The position numbers and the translations under genes are program-made. A stretch of 64,000 bases of DNA from assembly GCA_958510825.1 (NCBI GenBank), contig OY294047.1, positions 42,988,006 through 43,052,005 on the forward strand. Reading direction: 5' to 3'. The stretch comes from Brachypterus glaber. Taxonomy: Eukaryota > Arthropoda > Insecta > Coleoptera > Kateretidae. Every line of letters begins with the position of its first letter. Positions within the stretch are counted from its first letter, which is position 1. The notes beneath the pieces were generated by a model, which did not search any database, was not told where the DNA came from, and saw only the letters and a list, made by a program, of their open reading frames with translations. This document shows, piece by piece, positions 50,206 through 61,371 of this stretch.

Positions 50206-50954
50206 CTTTTTTACCTTTTACTTAAATAGTGTTCGGGATCACCAATTATTTTATTATTATTTGGATTCAAAAACTATGGCAGAAATCGGGTGGGTGTATA
50301 CACTGTATACCTAACTATAATATTTATCAAAATAAAGTTCTATTCTAGAATCACAATTCTCTATTAATACAAGACCGCTCTATTTTTAACCGGGGCTTAA
50401 TTGCAATTAACTTTTCATACGATCCAATAAGAACAAATGCCAAAAGGCCATATTTATAGAGCGGATGCTTATTTTTAAAAGCTAAAAATATTTCCACGTC
50501 AAAAAACATGTCTACCTACATGTTTTAAAAATGTTTTGTAATAAGTTTTTAAAAACCTGCATAACTAATAAAAAAGTAAAAAAAGTCTTGCATAGGTAAG
50601 AAAATATTAATAATTGTTATTGCTTTTACGTTTTTTGGCGTTTTTTATGTAAAAAAACAGATTTTCTCAAAAATAGGGAACGAGAATTTTTTATTTTTAA
50701 TTTAAAATAAAATGTATTAAAGTAAATCTTAATTTTTTTCAGAACACGTGCTACCTTATAGTCGCATAAGTTGGCAAACAAACTTCTATAAAACTTATAC
50801 ATAGCCATTGAGTTTAATAGTTTTGCAATAGTTTGAATATGAAACGGATATTTTCTGGATATTTAATTTAAGAGGCTATAAAATCGGTTTTATATTTTTA
50901 TTGATTACACAGGCCCGCGAAATGTCAGTTGCTGTTAACCAGATTATATTTTTC

Positions 50955-52745
50955 TTACGCTGAACCGGCATGTTCCTATAAAGGTTGGTAATAACTTTGG
51001 TACCCTTTAAGCTAGAACAACGAGTTTTTGCATGTATACTAGTATTAATAAGAGCAATAAGTTTATGTAACCGAGGGGTTTATTTATTGGACAATCCTTG
51101 TACACCTATCCAACAATCTTTTACAATCCTTGAGAATTCATTCGTTCACAATCATCTGTAATCCTCCAGAATCGTTCACAATCATCTACAATCTTCCACA
51201 ATCATCTGAAATCTTCCCATAATCTTTAACAATCTTCATTAAAATTTTGTAAAATCTTTTTGACAATCTTCCACAATCCTTTGATTCTCACAATCCTTGT
51301 ACACTTTTTTTCAATAAATAATTAATACAATATTTCAACTTTCAAAGGATCTTAATTTAAAATTAAACGCAGCCAAAAGTAATGTTATTTTTTTTGGTAA
51401 CAAGCAATCAATAAAATTTCTTGAGAATAACATGAGTATTGAGATCGATGGTGTTAGACTGCCTTCAACCAATGTCGCAAAAAATTTAGGGTTATTCGTG
51501 GATAATGAATTAAGATTTGTAGATCACGTTAATAGTTTAATAAAAAAATCAATGTCAAGTTTAAAACTGCTATATTCCAACAGACACATTCTTACCGAAC
51601 ATCTAAAGAAAAGTCTTTCAGAATCTCTTGTACTTTCCCATTTCAATTATTGCGATTTTATTTATGGTCCTTGTCTTGATGAAAACAGTAAATTTAAAAT
51701 TCAAAAAGTGCAAAATAGTTGTTGTAGGTTTATCAAGGGGGTCAACAGGTACAACCGTATGTCCCCTATAATAACACAGTTAAAATGGCTAAAAATGGAA
51801 CAGAGGCGTAAGTTACATCTTTTAGTATTTACTCACAAATCCTTACAAACGAACCCAGTACAAATTATTGCTAATAAATATGTTACTAGAAATCAAATTC
51901 ATTCCATTAATACAAGAAATAATGTAAAACTTAATATGCCTACTTTCAGTAAAAGTTTTTTTAAACGATCTTTCAGTTATAATTCTATAAATGAATATAA
52001 TAAGTTGCCTGAGTCATTTAAGTTGCTTAAAATTAACCCATTTAAAACAAAAGTTCAGCAAATTCTTTTTGAAAATCAATAAGGTATTTTGTATTTTTAA
52101 ATTTCTACAATCAATAGTCTTTTAAGTGTGTTGCAGGAGTGTGTGTATTTGTGGTTAATAATTATAATTATCATTTAATTTTATTTTAAGTTAAAGTATT
52201 TTTGCGCCATGCTTAGGTGTAAGTTAGTATTAGTTTCAAATAAAAATCAATCCTATATTTAAAATGTAGTAAAACATATCTTGTGGTTGAGTAAGAGTAG
52301 CCTAGCTAGACTTCGCCGCTGGTTATGTATTTTTTATAAATAAAGTCTTTTTATTATTATTATTAAACCCCTCAGGCTTAACACATTTTTGCCCCAAACT
52401 TTTTTATGTGTACTTTTTTTGGGTTTTTTTGTAAAAAATATAGATTTCTTGAGTAAAAATACATAAAAATTTTTATTAAGTATAACACTGTAGGAGCAAC
52501 CGTTAAAAAAAATGCAATTCAGAGGAAGTAACATTTTGTGCCACCAAAAACGTTACTTTTTAAAAGGCAATTACTTCTTTAATATTAAATTTAGGTGTTT
52601 TAGTGAAGAATACTTGTTTGCTCAGTTTTAAATAAAGAATCACCCTGTGCATTAAAATTTCCGGACCAACGCTTATAGAAACTTTTTTTCATATTTTTTG
52701 ATCACCTCTTAAATTTTGGCATGGCAGTTACTGATCACTCTGTAT
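50955..52745. mobile_element. Foldback element FB6 split by a retrotransposon
   Basis: The left part at 50972-51070 matches FB5's outer arm in inverse. The right part 52370-52745 (TTAACACATTTTTGCCCCAA, GTAGGAGCAACCGTTAAAAA) matches FB4 and FB5. The LINE 3' end at about 51080-52365 lies between them. Confidence 0.8.
51080..52365 (+). pseudogene. Non-LTR retrotransposon 3' end (RT C-terminal domain)
   Basis: The frame is open from about 51320 to 52081. It opens with LNLKLNAAKSNVIFFGNKQS, the K-S-x-V-I-F-F-G motif that follows the YADD box in LINE reverse transcriptases. It continues with KNLGLFVDNELRFVDHVN, ESLVLSHFNYCDFIYGP, and ends with NEYNKLPESFKLLKINPFKT. A polyadenylation-like AATAAAG and an (ATT)n tail close it at about 52338-52365. 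No palm YADD or endonuclease remains, so it is 5'-truncated. The domain is unbroken, so it is younger than the copies at 3259 and 57690. Confidence 0.85.
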
Positions 52746-53888
52746 GTCTGCGGGCACAACTCTCAAAATTCATTGATTTAGGTACTCTAGCACCTGGAAG
52801 ATCTCAAGCTAATTAGCATGACGAATATTTGTCACTTTTTGTATAATAAACCTTGTACGAAAAGTTTAATTTTCGGCCTAGGCCGCAAAAGTATAATAGT
52901 CGACTTTGATTGGTTGATTGATATTAAAATTGTTGACATTTGGATTCTTACCTTAAAGTTGTCAAAAATACAAATGTATTTATTAATATATTACAATCGA
53001 ATAAAAAATAGTGTTTGATACATGGTCGAAAACTGTTTTGAGGGCGATCACGGAGATTGCCATCCGAGCTCGGAGGGAATATTTTTCGTCCTTATATCAT
53101 AAACTACTATTTTGCAGTTAAAAAAAATAGGAGTCGGCGAGCTTTTTCAATGTCATTTTCATTTTTAGCACACAAAAACATAGGAGAAATATGATAATGA
53201 CCTTTTATTTTCAGGTCCTGTTCCTTGTTGATTGGCCAGTGTTAACTATACAAGACATGACATAAAAAAAGTAGTTTAATAGATACATTATTTGTGGTTC
53301 AACCACTCTTAACCTCTTCAGGGACGAATGTTTTGTTTAAATTAATTTAGCAAAAGTTAAAAATGCTATTTATTGTAAAGACAACTAAAAAAATGTAGAT
53401 GTGCGAATCTTGGTCATTGAATGTCGCTTGTGATTGGAAACAAAGCAAATGGCAACATCTATAGCCACTGAGCGGTAACATAATAAATTCGGTGAATTTA
53501 ATTTTACGGTATTTATTTTTAACACATATGTCGCTAAAGAGGTTAAAGTTAAAAACACTGTATAACAGTATAAATAAAAAACTACACAGGTTGAAGTGTA
53601 TGAATTTTGGTACATTTTGCGTTACGTAATACTTAAACGTTCCCTAAGGGCGTAAAATAAGGATTCATGTTTTCGAGAACGCATTTAAATGATTAAAATC
53701 AATTTATTTTAAGTCCAATAATAATAAACAGAAAACGTATAAACATCGAATCACTTTTATAATTACACCGTATAATTTCATTTAAAATTAATTTCAACAA
53801 TTGATTTTAAAATCAATCAATTTTTAATTGAAATTCTTTGTTTATTTATCGCCTGTCATCATAATACATCAATTAAAATAGATTTTTT
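52746..53888. other. Intron B-C sequence
   Basis: GTTACGTAATACTTAAACGT at 53622 is a MITE end. Nothing else supported. Confidence 0.4.
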
Positions 53889-54790
53889 CTATTTTGCGAC
53901 TCTTATAAGCTCATAATCACACGCATTTTGCGTGTTCTTATAGGCCCATAAGAGGTCTCTACTTTTTTTCTTTTGGGTTGGCAACAGACAAAAGCCTATC
54001 TCTTGACGTTTTCCGTGCAAATGTCAATGTCGCTTTAAAGTTTAATTTTCTACAAAATTTTGTGTTTAGGTTATTTTACTGTGTTAAAATTGTGACTTGG
54101 TTAATTGCAGTGAAAAAAAAGAGATGTTTATAAAATATATCAAAATATCATTTGTTCTTAGACTTTTAAACAAGGTTTAAACTGTAATGCCAACCCAAAA
54201 CAAAAATCCCTAAATCAATTTAAATGTAAGTTTCATAACACGTTTTTAGCGCACTAGTGCTTTAGAAAACTCGCCGCAAGCGGCTCGTTTTCTAAAATTG
54301 TACTCGTGCCCTAAAAACATATGTTATGAACACGGGTCGGATCAAAGTAGCCATTACCGGGGACATGCAAAAATTAGAATTTAAAAAAACTCTTTTTTCA
54401 AGTAGACACTTTAAACTATTGTTCACCAAGCGGAATATCATGTCGACGCTGTTAATACTCAGTGTCATGGTCCATGACTCATTTCGACTTTTTTGGAGAA
54501 GGACTTATTTATTTATTTTTTTAATTGTTTCTCTTTTTAAAAAACGAATAGTTAATACAAAAATATTGTTTTTTTAATCATTCGTTTTTTGAAAATGGAA
54601 ACAATTTTCAAAAAAAAGTCTTTTTCTAGGACCTCTATTACATGACATTCCGCTTGGTGAACAATAGTTTAAAGTGTCTATTTAGGTACTTGAAAAAAGA
54701 GTTTTTTAGAATTCTAATTTTTGCATGCCCCCGGTAATGGCTACTTTGATCTGACCCGTGGTTATGGAACTAGTACTTTAATATACTATT
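53889..54790 (+). mobile_element. Interspersed repeat family R3, copy B, interrupted
   Basis: It matches 30799-31316 throughout up to ATGTTATGAA at 54330 and again from 54761 (GTTATGGAACTAGTACTTTA). The gap is a 430-bp MITE. A MITE-end fragment (GTTACGTAATACTTAAACGT) lies upstream at 53622. Confidence 0.85.
54331..54760. mobile_element. hAT-type MITE with 8-bp target duplication
   Basis: The terminal repeats are CACGGGTCGGATCAAAGTAG and the inverse CTACTTTGATCTGACCCGTG. GTTATGAA at 54323-54330 and GTTATGGA at 54761-54768 flank it, which fits the 8-bp duplication of hAT elements. The arms extend about 150 bp. The short frame at 54326-54577 is accidental. Confidence 0.88.
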
Positions 54791-55079
54791 TAGTTACACC
54801 ATAACTTTAAAGGTGCATAAAATAAAAATCTAGATTGGAAGTTAACGCCAATTTGGTACTAGAAAATAATTGCCGGAGCGTAAATTTGTTCGACCGGTCC
54901 ACACAGGTCCAGGATCGTTTCAAAAGTGGCAAAAAATAGTTTTCGTTAATTTCTGGTGATGTTTTTTATGAGGATCTCTTATTTAGACATAATATAATGT
55001 ATTTTAAATAAATAAACCGATATTTGCGTCTATTTATAAATATATAATGTGAAACAGAAGGTACCTAATAAATAAAAAT

Positions 55080-55204
55080 AAATAATTATTTTTTACTTAC
55101 TCAAAGATGTTTTGGAGAGTGAGTAGGAAGTAAGAAGAAAGGTCTTTAGACGTCTGAAATGAAATACTGTATACAAACAATAAAGGGAGTAGGTGATGAT
55201 GAAA

Positions 55205-55236
<32 letters not shown>

Positions 55237-55240
55237 ATTA
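55080..55240 (+). repeat. Retroelement-like tail with (GAT)n microsatellite
   Basis: AGTGAGTAGGAAGTAAG and GTCTTTAGACGTCTGAAATG lead into about eleven GAT triplets at 55202-55235. It resembles a LINE 3' end closing in a simple repeat. Confidence 0.5.
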
Positions 55241-56118
55241 TTCTAATATATGATTGTAATTTTTTTTGTCATTATTTTGTTTAATCACTTTCACTTCCGG
55301 ATTGGTATTTTGTAATCGGATCTAAAAGCTCCAACATTTCTAAAAACAATATTTTACTTCTCTCTAATACCCAATAGACCCAAAATACTTACCATTGTAT
55401 TTTTTATGCATTATTATAAATAGTTATTTATAATTTATTCTTAAAATAATATTTAATACGTATTTTAAATAGATCACAACATGAAATGACAGATTGTCAA
55501 ATATAAGTAGTAAGTTTTTGACTTTTATGTAATAAGTAAATACCTTTACCTAATTTTAAATAATACATAAAAAACTCGGGCTGACTAGCGAAACTTTATA
55601 TCTCTTTTTTAAAATTATATATTTTTTTAAAATTGACAACTTGCATTTCTTTGAATATATCAGATTATTATCTTTATTGTGACCATTATTACAGTTTCTA
55701 TTGTAGTTATGAAAAGTAAAAGGTATAACTGCTTTAACATATAAGTATTGATTTCCTATATAATCTAATATATGAGATATTAATTTTTAAAAACACACAT
55801 GACTTTTTTTTTAAATCCATACTTCAGATACTTATTAAAACAGTTTTACGCAGTTTATCTGTTTATATCATAAATTATTAACTATTTTTCTATCATTTAA
55901 TATAAATTTTGGTTTAATTTGATAAAACATATTTGCTGAATATTTGCCACTTTTGAAACGATCCTGGACCTGTGTGCGGTCGTGCGAATAATTTAACTAA
56001 CCGTTAAGTTAATTGTGCGAAACTATAGTAGTACTACCTATTAGAGTAAAAAAAAGTTAAGATTCTTCTGTCAGAATGATAAAATGGGCCAATTCCCAGT
56101 TGGGAGTCATTAAAAACA

Positions 56119-56847
56119 TACAGTGCGGTCCAAGAGTCACCCCCCCTCTTAACTTTTGAACCAGTTGAGATATCGACTTCAAATTTGAAACTTTAAAATA
56201 AGACAACTTAAACTATCTTTTAGCATATATTTAATACTTTCAGCTCTTAAAATGTGGGCAGGGGGGCATGGGGGCACATTTTTTTAAATGGAAAGGGGGT
56301 CGTGTGATATATCATCTTAAAGCTTATAAAATTCTCTATTTAAACTAACATTTTTAATTTTTTTAAAAATGTTTTTTAAGGTTTTGATTTTTCAATTTTT
56401 TGTGCTAAAACATTCGATTTTTTAAGTTTTTTTTTTATAAATTTTTATTTATGTCAACTAAAATTAGTTTTAAAGTATAATTAACATTTTTTTATGATGA
56501 AATTAGGCATTTTTCAAAAATTATTTGTTTTTTTTAGAGGAATTTTGACATTAATACCCATTTTCAACCCCATTTTAAACCTAAATTTTTTTTTTATTTT
56601 TAAATTTAAAAATATGGAGTTAAATGGAGAATTTTATAAGCTTTAAAATGATTTATTACACGACCCCCCTTTGCATTTAAAAAAATGTGCCCCCATGCCC
56701 CCCTGCCCACATTTTAAGAGCTGAAAGTATTAAATATATGCTAAAAGATAGTTTAAGTTGTCTTATTTTAAAGTTTCAAATTTGAAGTCGATATCTCAAC
56801 TGGTTCAAAAGTTAAGAGGTGGGGGGAGTGACTTTTGGACCGCTATA
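56119..56847. mobile_element. Foldback FB9 with CAGTGCGGTCC end
   Basis: CAGTGCGGTCCAAGAGTCAC and GACAACTTAAACTATCTTTT are inverted at the right (AAAAGATAGTTTAAGTTGTC, GTGACTTTTGGACCGC). The same interior arms occur at 33450 and in FB10. Confidence 0.88.
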
Positions 56848-57112
56848 AGCGTTTCGACTTCTCCAGAATATATCGATGCCCCTTAAATAAGAAACCTTCT
56901 ACTCTTTTTGCTTTTTGATTTATTTTGCTCAAAAAAATTCATGGTTAATACTTATTAGTTTTTACGCAAAAATTATTTTTTTGTATTTCATTTGGGAAGG
57001 AGGGAGGCTTTGGTCGGCAATTTCCATAGCAACATATGTCAGTGAAAAAGGTCGTATGTCAACGTTTTACTTCTTTGTTCTAAATTGTAGGAAACCTAAA
57101 TGAAATTACGTT

Positions 57113-57155
57113 ATACTTCACACTTCACACTTCACACAGTGTGAAGTTTGATGTT
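57113..57155. repeat. Tandem ACTTCAC with palindrome
   Basis: ACTTCAC is repeated three times and followed by its inverse GTGTGAAGT. Confidence 0.7.
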
Positions 57156-57689
57156 CAATCTATTCAGAGACCATACGAAAATTTTGACATACGACCTTTT
57201 GCACCTTTTGCATAGTGACGATATTTTTCCGACTTCTAAAAAAACGTCTGTTTTTTATGCTTTATAATACAGCTTCTGTTTATGAGAATTCGTTGTGAAA
57301 TTAATGAGTTTTTCTCAGATTAGTAATTTTATTTTAAATTAATGACTTGCTATTTATTCTTAAAATATAAGACAGAAACGTTAAATTTCTGTTTATACGC
57401 CCCAGTTTGTCTTTGGAAATTTAAAAATTCACTGACTCTGCCAAAACAAAAACCGCATCAACTACATTTTAATTTTAATCAATTAAAAATAAATTAAAAA
57501 TCATCTTCAATTCAATCAATTTCCAAAATTTATTAGTTAGCCCTAGTTCCTTCTTAATAAATCAAATTTCTAGAAACAAAAGTATAGTTAGGAACCTCCC
57601 TAATTTAAACAGTTCTAACTATCCAAGAAAGTTAAGGTTTGAAAGAAGTAACTAAATCAAATATTAAATATTTTATACTGTCAAGTTAT

Positions 57690-58165
57690 AATGAGATTCT
57701 CTTTAAAAGGGTTTCTTCACTTCGAGATTACCAAATGCATTGGTAAAGTGGTGTTCTGTAAATTTTCTTGAACTCAATATTGCTAAATGTAAGGTAATAT
57801 CTTTTTCCATGAGGACAATGGCCTGGAATTTTAACTATTCTATTAATAATAATGAACTTGAAAGAGTGTCGTCTACAGTAAATTTAGGTGTTTTGTTCGA
57901 TACGAAATTGACATTTATTCAACATATTAATAATATTGTTAACAGAACTATGAGAATGTGTGGTTTTATTATTAGACAGTGTCAAGATTTTACTGATATT
58001 GTTATTTTTTAATAGCTTATCGCGTAGTATACTTGAATATGCTTGTGTTATTTGGAGACCCTCTCAGAAATGTTATATAAATTTATTAGAAAAGGCTCAG
58101 AAGAAAATTGTCACATTTTTGTTCTTTAAACATAAAATACCTAATCTAATCTTTTTTTTTTAGTA
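57690..58165 (+). pseudogene. Decayed non-LTR reverse transcriptase fragment
   Basis: Two frames carry consecutive RT pieces. The first, 57740-58012, has WCSVNFLELNIAKCKVISFS, NNELERVSSTVNLGVLFDTK and LTFIQHINNIVNRTMRMCGF. The second, from 58012, has NSLSRSILEYACVIWRPSQK and INLLEKAQKKIVTF. The order is the usual thumb and connection part of CR1/jockey-like LINEs. The frame break at about 58010 and the stop at 58163 make it dead. Confidence 0.8.
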
Positions 58166-58748
58166 ATCAGTTTTTTTTTATACATTTTTTTTCTTCATGT
58201 CTACTAAAATGTTCATATTTTATAACTGAACACACTAGTTAGAAGTGATATATTTTTTTACAGTAAAAAAATGAGTTCATTGTTGTACGCCGTAAAAAAA
58301 AGTTACTTGGTTTTGATGACAGCCAGAGAAGACATTTTTTATAGCTGAGAAAATTAAATCCCGAGCTGCGTGACATCAGTTGGTTATAAAATTTACTCCT
58401 ACTAGGAAAGAAAAATTTTTTATTGCTATAGGTGAAGAAAATTGATTTTACAGTCTGAAAACATGTTAAATAATGGTATGTTCTAAAGCTAGTAGTGAAA
58501 AAAAATAGTATGTTTCACTCAGAGGAAAAATGCTTTTTTTACTCGGCTGTAGTTTCCGGACTCCGCTACGCGTCGTCCGTAAATTCTACAGACTAGTAAA
58601 AAAAGCTTCACTTTCACTCTTAGTAAAACAATATACTATTTTATCGCCAGTCGGCAAATTTGGTCTCCACCTTCCACGATAAAAACCTCGGAACTCCCCC
58701 ACAATGGCTCTTTTTGCCATGTACCTAAATAGTTTTTTTTTGTTTCAG
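58166..58748. other. 3' end of intron B-C
   Basis: AT-rich sequence ending in the T-run acceptor of exon C. CTCGGCTGTAGTTTCCGG at 58541 is unexplained. Confidence 0.4.
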
Positions 58749-59900
58749 GAAACTTCGGCGTAAGCTACCAAGACCTCAGCATTTTCGAAAAATACGAATC
58801 CGTCGAAGAAGCACGTAGTCCGCTGATAGAGCGTTTTATGAAAAACAAACGACGACAATCCGTGACGACAACGAAAATAGTAAATATAGACACCGACGGC
58901 CATTCTAAATATACACAGGCGTCCGCTAGTGAACCCAACTTGCTGCAAGCACTCAGTGTATCGTCCGACCATACGGCAGCTTCTTCGAATCCCCTCGATT
59001 GTGTCAGTGTTCCGAAAAATCTTAACCTTATCAGTGATTTCGGTGTCGGTACCGGTAACGCGAACGAATCCGTGGCGGTGAAAAACTGGGACTTGACCGA
59101 TATCACGAACTTTTCCGGTGATTTTCAAAGAGATAATGCTATAATAGAGTTCGAAGAAGAAGAAGAAATGGCTGCTAAAGTGAAACGTGAAGGGAGTTAC
59201 GACATGGCGATGACCAATCGCGTCGATCTCAGTGACGAAGAGGGCAGTTATTGTTACAAAAAACGACTCCCGAAAACACCAATCGTGGAGTTTGATAAAA
59301 AAGTACTTCAGGCTATATCAGAGACTAGTATTCAGAGCATTTTGAGCAGCAACTCAAACCTGGAGTACCAGGAAAAGTACTTAAACGACTTGTATTCATC
59401 GACTCCCACGAACTACAATGTAGCTAAAAGTACTCCGAATTTAGCGATAACTCAAAACGAGATAATAGACCGTTATTTGAATGACGAGAGACGTAAATCA
59501 AACTTGGAAATCAACAGAAAAAATTCTATAATTAAATCGTCAACGAGCACAAGTGGAATGTCGGACGAGGACAAAACGATAACTTCTCTCGGGTCGCACC
59601 ATTCCAAAGAGGTCCACTTCTGTCCGGTTGTTTCCGAAGTGAACTGGCGCGATGACAGCGTCTCGACGGCGACGCCAGAGCGCGAGAGCAGTTACAGTTT
59701 GGAGAGCACACCTGAGAGAGAGATCAAACTTGTTAAACCAAAAGCCAGGCTTGCCTCTCCTGCGAGGAAAAGGCTGAGTATGTCGCAACCAGATTTGAGT
59801 GATAATGACTCATGCAAAAGGGAGTTTAATGATTCTTTAAAGAGTTTGAGGACGGATTATTCGAAAAGTCAGCCTGATGTTAGCAAATTGAGGCGTAAAG
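58749..59900 (+). CDS. Host gene, large exon C (384 codons) containing the founder unit of the mini-exon array
   Basis: A T-rich tract ending TTTCAG precedes the exon, which ends G|GTTAGT. It is open over 1152 bp. Features by exon residue: a basic stretch (KNKRRQS) near 32-38; an acidic run of five Glu near 135-140; VEFDKKVLQAISETSIQS near 180; a Pro/Asn region (SSTPTNYNVAKSTPNLAIT) near 217-235; DRYLNDERRKSN near 241-252; a striking hydrophobic-aromatic motif KEVHFCPVVSEVNWR near 287-301 that looks conserved rather than disordered; and TPERE twice near 309-325. The last 42 residues (59774-59900) carry SDND, KREF, SLKSLR and LRRKG, and are repeated as separate exons downstream. Read without splicing, the exon ends Gly-stop (GGT TAG), so an isoform could terminate here. 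No family was recognised. A large cytoskeletal or membrane-trafficking scaffold is possible but unsupported. Confidence 0.92.
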
Positions 59901-60264
59901 GTTAGTAGTTTGTTTCCGTCAGGTTCATTTAGTGAATATTTACACTTTTTCGATAAAATAATCCGACAGTTATCATTTACTAACTTAAAATAAAGTTCGC
60001 ATCGTATGAGCAAAAATAAATTCCTTGCTCCTCAAATGTTTTAAGTTTATAATAATATATAATAATTCTTCATGTTTTCCAATCGTTTTCAGTTTAACAA
60101 GTTTTTGTTAAACAAATTTGTGATTCTCCTCTTGAAGTATGCCGCAAATAAATTTGAGCCAGAATATATCATGCAAAACTTTTATAGCAAAAGGAAACTT
60201 TTTAGATTGAGGTCTGTTAGAATGTTAAGGGTTAAAAATAAGTCTTGCGCTGCATTTTTGAGAA

Positions 60265-60437
60265 ATGGCTAAGCCAAAAGCTAGGTTTGACTCGCCTGCA
60301 GAAAACAGTTTGGGTTTGTCACAACCGTATTTTAGTGATAATGACTCATTCAAACGGGAGTTTAATGATTCTTTAAAGAGTATGAGGACACATTATTTGA
60401 AAATTTCGGCTGGTTAACAGATTAAGGTAAAAAGTTA
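60265..60437 (+). pseudogene. Decayed copy of the 3' end of exon C (pseudo-exon)
   Basis: The sequence aligns with the last part of exon C, from KPKARL through SQPDLSDNDS to the end, here reading KPKARF, LSQPYFSDNDS, KREFNDSLKSMR. After the MR core the frame is lost: the codons run into TAA at 60415 where C continues SKSQPDVSK. No convincing pyrimidine tract or acceptor precedes it, and the donor-like GTTAGTAAC at 60435 is a degenerate version of GTTAGTAG. The flanking intron sequence (from about 60435) also matches the start of intron C, so a segment of exon plus intron was duplicated. An ATG at 60265 opens 50 codons, but nothing suggests this is an independent gene. Confidence 0.8.
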
Positions 60438-60834
60438 GTAACTAGTTTGTTTCTCTGATTTATGTATTGTATATTCATACTTTTTCGTTAAAATAATCCA
60501 ACAGTTAACTTAACCATAAAACAAATAAAAAAATACTTTCTTCCGAGTTTCCTACTTTATGATTGAAATAGTCCTTTGCTCCTCAAATATTTTTAGTTAA
60601 AAAAAAAAGATGCTGTTAAACGAATAATACTTGATGTGGTTTTTTTTACGAAAATGCATTCTCTTCTCGTGAAGCATGTTACAATTAAAGGGTTGAAATT
60701 ATGCATACCCTCTGCAGTTAGAGAAAATTAAGGATTATGTATACGGTTTGGAAAATACTCCTGAAAAGTTATAAATAATAAGTATAGAAAAAAAAACTTT
60801 TTGGTAAAAAATTGTATATTTTCTCTCTTGACAG

Positions 60835-60957
60835 GATCAAATATTTCGCAAACGGAAGATAATGAATCATTTAAAAAGGAGTTTTATGGTTATTTAAAAA
60901 ACATGCGTATAAGCTTTTCCAACGATCAGCTTGAAGGTAGTAAATTTAAGCGTAGAG
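60835..60957 (+). CDS. Host gene, mini-exon D (41 codons, array unit 1, phase 1-1)
   Basis: The acceptor is TCTCTCTTGACAG and the donor is G|GTTAGTAG. The peptide runs G-SNISQTEDNESFKKEF, then YGYLKNMRISFS, and ends KFKRRG. It matches the C-terminal unit of exon C with a two-residue deletion in the DLSDND part, and is the most divergent functional-looking copy. Length is 123 bp, a multiple of three. It can be included or skipped without changing frame. Joined to exon C it gives RRKG-SN. Function unknown. Confidence 0.8.
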
Positions 60958-61242
60958 GTTAGTAGTTTTTCCCCTGGGGTTTAGATGGTCTAAATTGCAT
61001 CGATTGAAATCGATTCTGTTCTTGCACTTTGCGATAAATGATTTTTACCGGTTAAAACCATTGTAATGAATTTTAAGTAACTTTTAACTTTTTTTTCTCA
61101 AAAAAATCTGAGCACTTAACTTTCAGCTCTATAGGTACTTGTAGAATATTGCCATACAATATGACTCGCTCTCCTTAAAGCTTTTTTTTTAATTTAACAT
61201 AGATTTTTTCGACAAAATTGATGTTTTTTTCTATCTTGACAG

Positions 61243-61371
61243 GTTCGAGCTTTTCGCACCTGGATTTGGGCGATAATGACTTATACAAAAGGGAATTTAA
61301 TGATTATTTAAAGAATATGCGTATGAGTATTTCCTATAGTCAACCCGAAGTTATTAAATATAGGCGAAGAG
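61243..61371 (+). CDS. Host gene, mini-exon E (43 codons, array unit 2, phase 1-1)
   Basis: The acceptor is CTATCTTGACAG and the donor is G|GTTAGTAG. The unit has GSSFSH, DLGDND, YKREFNDYLKNMR, MSISYSQPEV and YRRRG. It is 129 bp long and fully open. It is 94 percent identical in DNA to exon 62023-62151 (8 differences in 129). The intron before it is only 285 bp, and its last 70 bases resemble those before 62023, so intron and exon were copied together. Confidence 0.85.

Noticed and set aside
58745..59128. Two overlapping minus-strand open frames over exon C
   Set aside because: They are antisense shadows of the coding exon; the + strand has splice sites, codon structure and repeat units.
58838..59905. 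Exon C as a complete 355-residue gene ending at TAG
   Set aside because: A strong acceptor lies just upstream with open frame back to it, and the TAG is within a donor shared with the following mini-exons. A terminal isoform remains possible.
60072..60272. 66-codon frame before the pseudo-exon
   Set aside because: It lies in intron C and resembles duplicated intron sequence; from the AG at about 60091 in phase 1 it hits a stop at once.
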